A DNA stretch of 64,000 nt from Acorus gramineus. Its lineage: Eukaryota; Streptophyta; Magnoliopsida; Acorales; Acoraceae. Made by a program: the position numbers and the translations under genes. Below are positions 1-10,179 of the stretch, piece after piece. The DNA lies in contig CM060851.1 in NCBI GenBank assembly GCA_030737835.1, positions 5,703,721 through 5,767,720 of the forward strand, written 5' to 3'. Positions within the stretch are counted from its first letter, which is position 1. The number at the start of each line of letters is the position of its first letter. A model generated the notes under the pieces. That model was not told where the DNA came from, ran no database searches, and saw nothing but the letters and a program-made list of their open reading frames with translations.

Positions 1-577
1 CTAATTAAGTATGTACTCATATAATTTTTTATTTGTGTGTATAGAATACATTCAAATAATTGTGTGTGAGACCCTGTAGTTGGATTCAAGAGATGCAACA
101 GTGGCTAAGGCAGTGGCAAGGTAGGATTGACTTATGTAGGCTCAGGAGAATACTTATTTGACGTCTTTGGATCCTTGTATTAAAGACATAAATTTTTTTT
201 TTTTTTTGTATAAAAGCCCGGACAGGACGACACAATCCCTACACTACATACTACTAATACGGGCCCATAAATCTATAATAAACTATGTGCTAAACCCACG
301 ATACCCTGCCCTCTACACATTAAAGCCATTTTTTTCCACCTTGTGTTTGACACATAGATGCCTATGTCAATAACGTTATATAAAGATAAATGCGTGATAT
401 TTTGATCAATATTAATTAAAGTGAAGTAATTTAAATTTTTTTTTTTTGTCAACAATGACACCCTTATTGGTCGGGGGAGTGTCTGTTTGTTAAGAGATGT
501 TAGCAAATGATTAAAAATAGTGCATAAGTCAAGGTGGAGTAGAATTTTTTTATTTTTATTTTTACTTTAAAAAGGGC

Positions 578-608
<31 letters not shown>

Positions 609-680
609 GATCGCACCCCATCGTTCCTCTATATATATATATACTTTGTACTGTCTTTTTTTTTTTTTTCTCTCTCTCTA

Positions 681-717
<37 letters not shown>

Positions 718-892
718 CTCAGTATCGTTTCCTTGAGCCCAGATAATATAATGTCCTCCCATATAATTAATGTAAAACTCACAAAACTTTAATTCATGTT
801 TATTCTCTCTCTGATGACTTTTCTATATAGTACTCACGCCCAATGTCACAATCTGGCTCCACCACCTAAGTTTTTGGTTTTCGTTTTTCATC
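1..892. other. AT-rich intergenic DNA with microsatellites
   Basis: No gene is visible here. The segment holds simple repeats: an AT run near 578-598 followed by a short CA run, an AT run near 631-641, a TC tract near 670-680, a TG run near 681-697 and an AT run near 698-717. Short open frames over these runs are low-complexity artefacts. Confidence 0.6.
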
Positions 893-900
893 GTTCATAT

Positions 901-1103
901 TAGGGCTGCAACTTAGGTCGTGTTAAATCTGAATCTGACGGATTAAACTTGATTTTTACATAGGTTGGGTTGATCAAATCGAATTCGGGTTGACTAATTC
1001 AGATTGTCTCACAAATCAGGTTGGGTTCGGATTGACCTCACTCACAACCCGACCCAACCCGAACCCATAAATTAATTTCAATTTACGGCCACTCGAAGCT
1101 CTA
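901..1103. mobile_element. hAT-type MITE, 203 bp
   Basis: The segment is flanked by a perfect 8-bp direct repeat, GTTCATAT, at 893-900 and 1104-1111. It starts TAGGGCTGCAAC and ends with a weak inverted match (GAAGCTCTA). An 8-bp duplication and a TAGGG-type end are hallmarks of the hAT superfamily. It has no coding capacity. Its interior (DNA rich in ACCCGACCCAACCC) matches the element at 60216-60659, so both belong to one family; this copy is shorter and looks internally deleted. Confidence 0.8.
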
Positions 1104-1479
1104 GTTCATATGGAATAGTGGGTGTGGGGGATAATATTTATCTATATTTTTATTTCAATTTTGATATACGTGCATAAAACTAAAATTAGTAGATTTATTA
1201 TCTCATAAAATTAAAATTATTTTTTCAAAATTTTAACTAGGGCTGGTAAACGAGCCGAGCTTCGACCTGCTCAGGCTCGGCTCGTTTATTTTTAGGGTCG
1301 GCTCGGCTCGGCTCGTTTACAAGCTTAATTTTGTGTTCATGCTCAGCTCGTTGGGCTCGTGCAAAGCTCTGCTGAAGCTCGGCTCGACTCATGCTTGTTA
1401 GAAGCTAAAATTATTTTTTTAAAGCATTTTAGAAGTTAATTTTCACAAATCACAACACTTTGTAGATGTTCAAAATTCC

Positions 1480-2000
1480 ACACTAATAAACAACATATTC
1501 AAAATAAACAAAAAATAAACAACATATTTAAAATTCATCACCTTGAACAACTCCAACAGTCAACACCAAACATATTAATCAAACAACCTTTCATAATTCA
1601 ACCACCAAACAACCTTTCATAATTCAACCACACTAATAACAGTCCACACTAATAAACAGTCCAGTGAATCCATACTAACAAACAGTCCACACTAATAAAC
1701 AAACATATTTAATAATGGATAACAGTCCATACTAATAGATAACAGTCCACACTAATAGATAACAGTCCACACAGACCACATTAATAAACAGTCCAGTGAG
1801 TCTAAACTAACAAATAGTCCACACTAATAAACAAACATAATAGATAACAGTCCACACAGACCACACTAATAAACAGGCCAGTGAGTCCAAACTAACAAAT
1901 AGTCCACACTAATAAACAAATATAATAGGTAACAGTCCACACTAATAGATAACAGTCCACATACCACACTAATAAACAATCCAGTGAGTCCAAACCACCT
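1480..2000. repeat. subterminal repeats of the hAT element
   Basis: The motif CAGTCCACACTAATA and close variants recur many times, separated by short spacers such as AACAAACAT, AGATAA and AGTGAGTCCAAACTAAC. They lie inside the left end of the hAT element. Subterminal repeats are where Ac-type transposases bind in known hAT elements; that role here is inferred. Confidence 0.75.
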
Positions 2001-2156
2001 TGAACACCTCCGATCAACACCCTATAGATTACTGCATTGAACAAAAAAATAAAATAGCAAAAGATGCATAAGTTCCAACAATGGATTGATCTTTGACACA
2101 ATGGATTCACACAGACAAACAAAATGCCAAAGATTTAAAATAAAAATGAGATTTAC

Positions 2157-4299
2157 CTTTGTAGTAGTCTCTCCACCTTCAATGACAACTTGCATGAATT
2201 CTTCCTCGGTCTGTACATATAACATACAAGATAAATGAGATACATATTATGTAATCACTACGTTAATAGAAGAAATGTAGAATATATAATTATACTTACA
2301 TTTGATGACTCAACAAGACCAAAATCAGTACGTAACCAATCTCCAACACAAATTAAATCTTCGACTGTCTCGGGCTTCAATGAACTGCGGTACTGATCAA
2401 GAACTCGTCCTCCTGCACTAAAAGCAGACTCAGAAGCAACAGTAGTAGCAGGAACGGAGAGTATGTCACAAGCCATTTTTGATAGGTTACGAAACTTGAG
2501 TGTATTTGCTTTCCACCAAACTAAAGCATCAAACTCATTATTCACATCATCTTCAGGCAAGTAAATCCCTTCTTCCAGATAAACATCCAACTCTGACTTC
2601 ATTGGTTGAACAACATCTAACTGCTTGGCCCATAAATCAAATTCATTTATGCTCTTAGTTTTCCTCTTAGCAAAGGGAGGAACACTAGAGATATTGCCAC
2701 TACTTGATGCCACATCTTTTGATGCATAATCCTTGTACAGTTCATGTAAGTGATGACGCACAAGATCAATTTGCACCCTTGCTTCAGATGTAGAATATAT
2801 TTTGGGGAAACAAAACTCAATAAACATCATTTTATATCGAGGGTCTAACACTACAGCAATTGCCATCAATAGATTGCACTCCCCCCAATACTTGTCAAAT
2901 TTTTCATTCATCTTCTCAGTCATTCGAATCATGTAATCTCTAGTATTCAAACACACTACATTCAATATTTCCTTTATTTTCCTAATCTCAGCAAGAAACA
3001 AATTTGAAGTAGGATAAGAACATCCTGAAAAAGCATTTGTTGATTCATTAAAAATCTCTAAAAACTTGCACACCTCCTCAGAGCGTGACCAATCCTCATC
3101 AGATGGCAACCATTTGTAGTTAGGATCCCTTTCTTTTTACCTTGGAAACACCTGTTTGAACTCAATGGCAGACTCTAACATTGCATATGTTGAGTTCCAC
3201 CTAGTAGGTACATCTAGGATTAAGCGCTTAGAAGTAGGCAATTGCAATTGTTTCACAATTTCCATAAACTTGTGAAGCCGTGATGGAGACATTTTTATAT
3301 ACTTGACACTCTCACGCACATTTTCTATTACATCCCGTATTTCACTCAACCCATCTTGCACCATTAGATTTAAAACATGTGCACAACAACGGACATGAAA
3401 AATTTTTCCACCAAAGAAAAGGCTTTCTTTCACTGAAAAAATAATCTTTCAAATTTCTAATAGCCACATCATTTGCAAATCCATTATCTAAAGTGATAGT
3501 GGACACCTTGTTCTCAATCCCCCAATCAATTAGACACTTAAAGATGCTATCAGCAATGGCTACACCAGTGTGTGGAGGTGGTAAACAATAAAAACTTAAA
3601 ATTCTTTTTTGCAACGTCCAGTCTGAATCTAAATAATGTCCAGTCAAGCACATGTATCCAATGGTTTGATTTGATGTCTATAAATCAGCAGTCAAACTAA
3701 ATCTGTCAATGCTAGAAAATGCAACTTTCAACTTTTCTTTTTCCATTGCAAAAACTTTCATACATCATTCTTCACGAATTGATGCTTCAATGGCTCAAAC
3801 CTTGGGTTAAATGTTTTGAGAAGCAGCATAAAAAGCTCATGTTCAACTATTCTAAATGGATACTCATACACAATAATCATTTTAGTAAGAATATCTCTTA
3901 CCTTGTCCTTATCATACTTGTAGTTTGTTAACCCCCTCCATGAATTGCATCTGCCAACCCTTCCCAAGCCAACAATTTCTGCTTCTTGCTGCCTTGACCC
4001 GAGATACTGGCTAGACGAATTGTGCAAACTTTCAAGTGTCTTAACAGATGGGTAGTGAGGCCCCCTGGAGTCATATAAAATGGTTGGTTGCAGTACTTGC
4101 ACTTTGCCTTTTGGCTTCCACTTTCATCAGTTAATACTGAAAAATCTTCCCACACTTTTGATGTCCTCTTCCTTGTAGTTTTCTTTTCAGATAGTTGAGA
4201 TGCCTCTTGAGAAGGTTAAGATACTCCTTCATTTGGGGTACAATCAGCTGTTGCAGCCTCTCCAGTTTGAGCCCCTCCAGGTTGAGTAATGGAAGCCAT
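2157..4299 (-). pseudogene. hAT transposase (BED finger plus hAT dimerisation domain), broken
   Basis: This would be the DNA-binding and cutting enzyme of the surrounding hAT element. Reading from ATG at 4299, a BED zinc finger follows (WEDF, then a CKYC pair and a His pair, about 4150-4020). Next come the central transposase core (CLTGHYLDSDW; RCCAHVLNLMVQDG; DVPTRWNSTY) and the C-terminal dimerisation block (VPATTVASESAFSAGGRVL, about 2470-2340). Damage seen: a stop at 4216-4218 (codon 28), a frameshift after the BED finger near 3930-4000, a TAG at 3678-3680 where the family has Trp, a frameshift near 3430, and a stop at 3137-3139. A GTAAGT donor after the dimerisation block and an acceptor at 2211-2212 delimit an 18-codon mini-exon (2157-2210). 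The gene cannot make full-length transposase. Confidence 0.9.
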
Positions 4300-5123
4300 A
4301 TCTGGTGGACTGGTAGTGGTCAGCATAAACCTAAACAAAAGAAGTAGTCAACATTGTTAATCTACACAAAAAAAAAGTGGGACTGAAAGAGTTATCTAAA
4401 TAAGAAAGTCTAAGTATGTATTCTCTGATGAAATTTATACTCCAATGAACCATATAAACCCACTTATAAAAATATAAAAAGTTATATGCTTCATCATTGC
4501 ATGGGGGGGCATAAACCTAAATAAGAAAGTCTAAGTACATGCTTGACAATGATAATCCATGGTGTCATACATAGGAGTATGCTAAACATGAAGTAAGGTA
4601 CAAACGATAATGAGTTTCAAAACTCTCCAATACACAATTCAGTTCCTATCATTCATATCATTCCACAATTCAGTACAAACGATAATGAGATAAACATATA
4701 CACACAACATTTATATCTCTGTCCCGGACCAAAATTCAAAGCCATGACCCTATAATACTAAGCTACTGGTGAATCAAAATATCTAGCTAATGATACAAAA
4801 TGCAGGTGGTGATAATTGATAAAAAGGGGATCAAATAACCATAACATGTTACAGGGGATCAAATAATATGTGCCCATATTAGATGCATTTACATAGTATA
4901 AATAAAAAATTTGAGCACTCTGTTAAAAAAAACCTTAAATCAACAAAGCTACAACAATGGAATCCAGTAAAAAATAAATAAACCCTAGATCTACAAAATA
5001 AATCATCATGGATGGACTATGACGAACCTTACCAGGTTGATCGCGGCGTCGGGGAGTTCGTGGGCTGCGGTGGTCGGGGAAGGCGAGAGGCGTGCGCGGG
5101 GAGGGCGAGCGACGTCGGGGTTG

Positions 5124-5171
<48 letters not shown>

Positions 5172-5564
5172 CAAGACGCCGAGAGATTACGCCGAGTGAT
5201 TCGCGAGAGAGGGATCGGCAGAGATGGGTCGCTGGTCAGCTAGGGTTTCCATTGATGAGAGATTGAGATTTGAGAGTCGAGAGACTTGAGAGGCTGAGAC
5301 TTTGAGAGTCGGGTAGTCGGGCTGCGCAGTCGGGTGGTCGGGTTGGGTGGGCCTGGGCATTCGAGTAGACTAGTCGGGATGGGCTAACACAGTACCACTA
5401 GTGGGCTGGTAAACGAGCTCGGCTAAGCTCAGGCTCGGCTCGTTTAGAAATCGAGCTTTAAAATTTGTTCAAGCTCGGTTTGTTTATCTAATCGAACGAG
5501 CATGAACGAGCTTTAACCGAACCGAGCCGAGCTGCTCGACTCGTTTACCAGCCCTAATTTTAAC

Positions 5565-6485
5565 CCCTTTTCAACCAGCCCTAGGTTACAGAAGTGTGGT
5601 CGGACGATCTCCCATGGACCACTATATGTATTTTTAGATCAATTAATGCAAGTTTAATTAACATGAGCCAACGAATTATTTCGGCTTCATTCATATCACA
5701 TGACAAAGGATAAGAAAATGATATGTCTATCCTTATGTGCAATCCCATCCGCAGCTTTCACCTTTTTCTTATAAATAAATATGCACCTATCAAGTGAAGT
5801 GCATACTAATGCGGCGTGGCCCTTCGCAACCTCATTCTTGACTTCTATCTTTCCGTCCATCTATCGATCATGCGAGGACTGATAGACGGTGCACCTTATC
5901 AAGCGCATTTCCTCTCTATTATAAGAAGTGAAATATACACTTAGATATATTAGTGTATTTTAAAAAAATATATATATTTTTAACTTTTATACACAGCGAC
6001 AGCATATTTTATATTGCATTATCACAGTATTAACACTCCAAAAGATATTATCCAGGTCAATGCAGAAGAAAGAATTAAACAAAGATCGAAATGAAAATGA
6101 ATGCCTTCTCAATTCAGTACTTGTGAAATGCAATTCATACATGTTTTTACCTCTTTTATTAAATCCTATGGAAAAGGAATGAATTTTATTGACATCATAT
6201 AAATTTTTATTTATATCTTATTTACATACACACCCTTACAAATTTTTTTTCTAAGATTGATATTGATAGTGGGAACCGGGAAAGATGGGAAAATTATAAG
6301 ATTGATAATGATATGCAACTCGGGTCGGAGTTTCCAACAGAGAGAAAGGGCAAGATTAAACGGATCATCCACAGGAGTAGAGAGACCGGTCTGGGCTCTC
6401 TTTTGGGCACATAAGGCCTAGAGTCCACAAATTGATCCTATAGGTGTGGTAAGACAGTAAAATGATACTCATTCATTTTTGTAAT
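5565..6485. other. intergenic DNA without recognisable genes
   Basis: This AT-rich stretch lies between the hAT element and the next MITE. I see no splice-supported coding region and no repeat border. Confidence 0.5.
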
Positions 6486-6494
6486 TATTTTATT

Positions 6495-7419
6495 GGTTTT
6501 TTTTTTTTTTTTTTTTGCATATATACCATTGAAAACTATATTATTTATTTTTTTACTATCACAAATAGTCTATTTATTTGTATATCATTAAAATGTTTCT
6601 TAATGAACAAATGTGTCATTCCGTCACTTTTTAAAACCAAGATAAACTTAACTAGAGTTAATTTTCTAAACAATAATTAAAAATAACAAAAATAACCTTA
6701 GATATGATATCTTCTATAATGTAAATAATTAAACACAACAATATAATTGATTTCTTATTCTTTCCAAATTGTACATGTGCTTTTTTTCTTCCTCTTCCTT
6801 TTTCTTTATGAATAAAGAGTTAAGGGTTTTTTACTCCTTCATCAACTATGGTGGATTTTATCATTCTTCAACAACAATCATTAACGTGGTATTTTAATGT
6901 ATAATATATAGATCAATTGACTCCATATGATTTTTGGCAATATGTTGCATGACGGGGGCTTTTTTTTTTATAGATTAAAATGTGTTTTATCTTTACTTAG
7001 GCTCTTGGGGTTCAAATCTAATTGAGGATTGTGTGCTTACATGAGTTGTGACTTGTGAGTTAAATTTTTTATGATATCTCTTTTTATGGTGGCTATCTTT
7101 TATGTTTTATATGAATTAATTTGTTTTTATAATAAAATTTAATTCTTTTTTTTTAATGGTATAAAAATAAATATAATTTTTTGATGGAATAAAAATAAAT
7201 ACTATGTTTTGTAATGGCCAATATGAAAATAAAAAATTAAGGATATTTTAGTAATTTCCTCATGACTTTAACGGTGTGAGTAAAAAATTTGATGGAATTT
7301 AACTAGAATGATAAAAATGCATAATTTTAAATATTTTAATGGTATACAAATAAATAGACTATTTGTGATGGTAAAAAAATAAATAACATGTTTTTCAATG
7401 GTATATATGCAAAAAATCC
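6495..7419. mobile_element. Mutator-type MITE, 925 bp
   Basis: A perfect 9-bp direct repeat, TATTTTATT, flanks the element at 6486-6494 and 7420-7428. Its ends are inverted copies of about 100 bp: TTTTGCATATATACCATTG on the left and CAATGGTATATATGCAAAA on the right. Long inverted ends plus 9-bp duplications define Mutator-like elements. No transposase frame is present, so it is non-autonomous. A partial copy in opposite orientation starts at 63486. Confidence 0.9.
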
Positions 7420-7428
7420 TATTTTATT

Positions 7429-9392
7429 TTAATTTTTTTGAAGCTATGTATTTTTCTAATGAGATAAATATCCTTACAAAAGATGCAATAGTACTAGATG
7501 AATTGAATGCTTGTATTTTTATATTTTTTTTAATACATATATAAAAGTTATATATTGTATTAGAGATTTCACACACTGCATCAGGATTACAGGAATAACT
7601 ACATATCTTAGCGCATTGTAAATAAAGCATAAATCAAATAGGATGTTGATACACTTGGTCATTGCTTCAATCACTTTTGTAATGATGTTTTTTCTAATCT
7701 AGTATATATTACGTTGGAGTTGTATATATGAACATAGTGGAACATGCATATATTTATACGACGGTTTCATATACTACATCATTGACATGATGACTCTAAT
7801 TAACAGGGTGTGAAAAACTATGTTTGTCAACGCCATTGTATCTATTTTTTATTCAACAAGATTTTAATTAAAATATTTTATAACTCTAAAGTCTTCTCCA
7901 AATATGACCTTAAATCATGATAACGGCAATTCAAATTATAGTAGATAGATATACCAGTATACCACATCCTTTTCTTTTAATTATTTATTTAATTAATGGA
8001 TCTTTTAATGTGTAATAAACATGCTATGATGCAACAGTCATAATATATGGGAGCTCAACAGCCCCAAATCATATTCAGTGATAAAATGGAGGTCCCCAAC
8101 TTTGCATGTCCAGGGTTGGCATGGGGCCATGCAAATATATATATATATAATAATTAAACACATGAGTTCGTAGAACAAATTAAACAAACATAGCATGCAA
8201 GGAGAACCAGAAGCCACCAGCAACAGATGAGGGAAATATACATACAATACATTATTACATGCAGGAGTACCCACAAATTAAAGTAGTGCAGTTGGTGCAA
8301 CCACAAGTTGGTTATACTGATACGTGGTCTGATCGAGTACATGTCAAGGCAAATTAACTCCACCTCTGAAGAACAAATACACTTAGCACTACTGAGACCT
8401 ATCATATCAAGGGACAAGATTAATTTGTAAAACAAAAATTGCATGTCATTGGTGGGGGGAAGACATGGATTGGGCTTAGTGAGTTGGGTGATACATCTTT
8501 CTCCTTTCTTGCTTGGAGACTCGGAGAAGATGATCTTTTTAATATAGTGGGCCATGAAAAGATTGAGAGGGACCAGGAGGATATGACATTGATTTTGATT
8601 GGTTATCACCTTTTCATATTGATTGTTAGCAAAGTATGTAATGGCCCAAATCTTACAGCATCAGGGGTGGTGTATTAGGGTTCAATATAGGGTGATATAT
8701 AAAATTTCATTTTTTTAGCATTTAATTTAAGATAAGACTATCATGATCACGTTGGACAATCAAATTATCCAATACGCATCAGACTTAACCTAATCCCAGA
8801 GTATTAATCTTAGGGAGGACACGTGGGTACCTCACATGCTACTAGACACCTTAAAATTCTTTGGAGGGAAGATTCACAATGAATTGAACTCAATTAATTT
8901 ACGTAAACCTTGAGTTGAATTGAACTAACTCTATGCTTTGAAATGAGTTCTTCGTTAATCTAATTGAACAATCCATGAATCAAACTAAATAATGTAACAA
9001 TATTTTTTTTTTGAAAAGTAGGTAGATGTTTGCAACTGATTTCATTCCTAAATTCGAATTATAAACTAACATGAAATTTATTGTTTGAGTTTTGAATGGA
9101 ACTAAGTAATTTTTATGGTGAACCAAAAGTACTGATTTTGAACTAAACTAAATCAATTAATGAAAACTCTCGGATTCAACTTACTAATTCATTAATTAAA
9201 CAAAATAGCACATGAATTAAACTAATTAAACGATTCATGGATTAGTTCTCCTCAGAGAATGCATGGCTCAAGTGTGATGTTCTTGTCTGAGTCCCCCACC
9301 AAGCCTAATGGAATAAACACCGACTCTAAATCCAAACCCAGATTAAGAGTGTAATTCCGCAAAACCAAGATTGATTATTCCCATAACAATCT
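7429..9392. other. intergenic DNA without recognisable genes
   Basis: The longest open frame here (8154-8609, minus, 151 codons) has no recognisable domain, strongly AT-biased composition and no promoter signal, so I do not call a gene. The remainder is AT-rich DNA between MITEs. Confidence 0.5.
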
Positions 9393-9395
9393 TAA

Positions 9396-9885
9396 GCCCC
9401 CGTTTGGAACGGGAATAAGATTTATTCTTTGGTATACATTTATTTCGGCATAAGTGAATATAAATAAGGATAAAGTAATTTTGTATTTTGTTGTGTTTTG
9501 AATTATTCTCGTTGATAAACGTAAGAATAAATGTTTTGTTGTTTGAGTAAAATGTGAATAAAATATGGATAAGGATTTATAAAAGGTGAAAAAATAATGA
9601 TAGTTGATTTGACAGGTGATTTATAAGAGGTGATGACAGTTGATTTGATAATGGATCCACATATTCTTTGGGTGAAATAACCTTATACTAGATTACCTTA
9701 TAAGAGGTGATGACAGTTGATTTGATAATTTTAATTCCAGGGGTTTGTTGGAATCCATATACCACTTTATGTCAATTTATTCTGCATAAGATATTCCAGG
9801 ATATACCAGGCAAACAAACGGGTTAAAACCCCTATTCAGTCAATACCAGATTATCCGAGAGCTTATTCTTGTTTCAAATAGGGGC
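9396..9885. mobile_element. PIF/Harbinger (Tourist-like) MITE in the laccase promoter
   Basis: A TAA duplication flanks the element at 9393-9395 and 9886-9888. The 24-bp ends are inverted: GCCCCCGTTTGGAACGGG on the left, and reading inward from the right GCCCCTATTTGAAACAAG; both continue into GAATAAG. A 3-bp TWA duplication with GC-rich ends is typical of PIF/Harbinger MITEs. Inside, a block containing GAGGTGATGACAGTTGATTT occurs twice. The right border is 294 bp upstream of the laccase ATG. Confidence 0.88.
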
Positions 9886-10049
9886 TAAAATGGAAGGTGA
9901 TGAACATAAAAAGGATAAAAAAGAAAAGTAAAAAATAAAATAAAAGAGTTTTTGACTTTGGCACCACTCTAAAGTAATGGTGGTCCAACAGTTATACTGT
10001 AGCTATTCCAAGCAACCCCAAAAGGACCTTCATCTTCTCATCCGGACTC

Positions 10050-10056
10050 ACCTACT
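10050..10056 (+). promoter_or_regulatory. AC/SMRE-type MYB site
   Basis: ACCTACT fits the secondary-wall MYB element consensus ACC(A/T)A(A/C)(T/C). It lies about 17 bp upstream of the laccase TATA box. Such sites are bound by MYB46/83- and MYB58/63-class activators in lignin gene promoters. Binding here is inferred. Confidence 0.5.
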
Positions 10057-10072
10057 CAACATGATGCACACA

Positions 10073-10081
10073 CTATATAAG
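10073..10081 (+). promoter_or_regulatory. TATA box of the laccase gene
   Basis: CTATATAAG lies 99 bp upstream of the laccase start codon. Transcription would be expected to begin about 30 bp downstream, leaving a short leader of about 70-80 nt. Confidence 0.7.
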
Positions 10082-10179
10082 CACCTCTGAAACCCCTCCC
10101 AATAAAACCACATCCACCTTGTTCTGTATATCAATTCACTCCATCCATCACTCCCTCTCCCAATCAAAGTTTGATCAAC

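Larger units (their letters stand above)
1238..5556 (-). mobile_element. hAT transposon, 4.3 kb, with decayed transposase
   Basis: The borders are fixed by a perfect 8-bp target duplication, ATTTTAAC, at 1230-1237 and 5557-5564. The left end reads TAGGGCTGGTAAACGAG and the right end ACTCGTTTACCAGCCCTA, its inverse apart from one base. The right end (about 5402-5556) is also internally palindromic, opening with GGGCTGGTAAACGAGCTC. The element carries a transposase gene on the minus strand (2157-4299), a repeat-rich segment at about 1480-2000, and a GC-rich transposase-proximal leader at about 5030-5350 with a GA microsatellite (about 5127-5166). Confidence 0.93.

Noticed and set aside
6995-7060. 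GGTTCAAATC word resembling a tRNA B box, also in the copy near 63890
   Set aside because: No A box at the right distance and no cloverleaf; it is part of a Mutator-type MITE interior.
8154-8609. 151-codon minus-strand frame
   Set aside because: No domain, hydrophobic low-complexity composition typical of AT-rich non-coding DNA, and no promoter or splice context.
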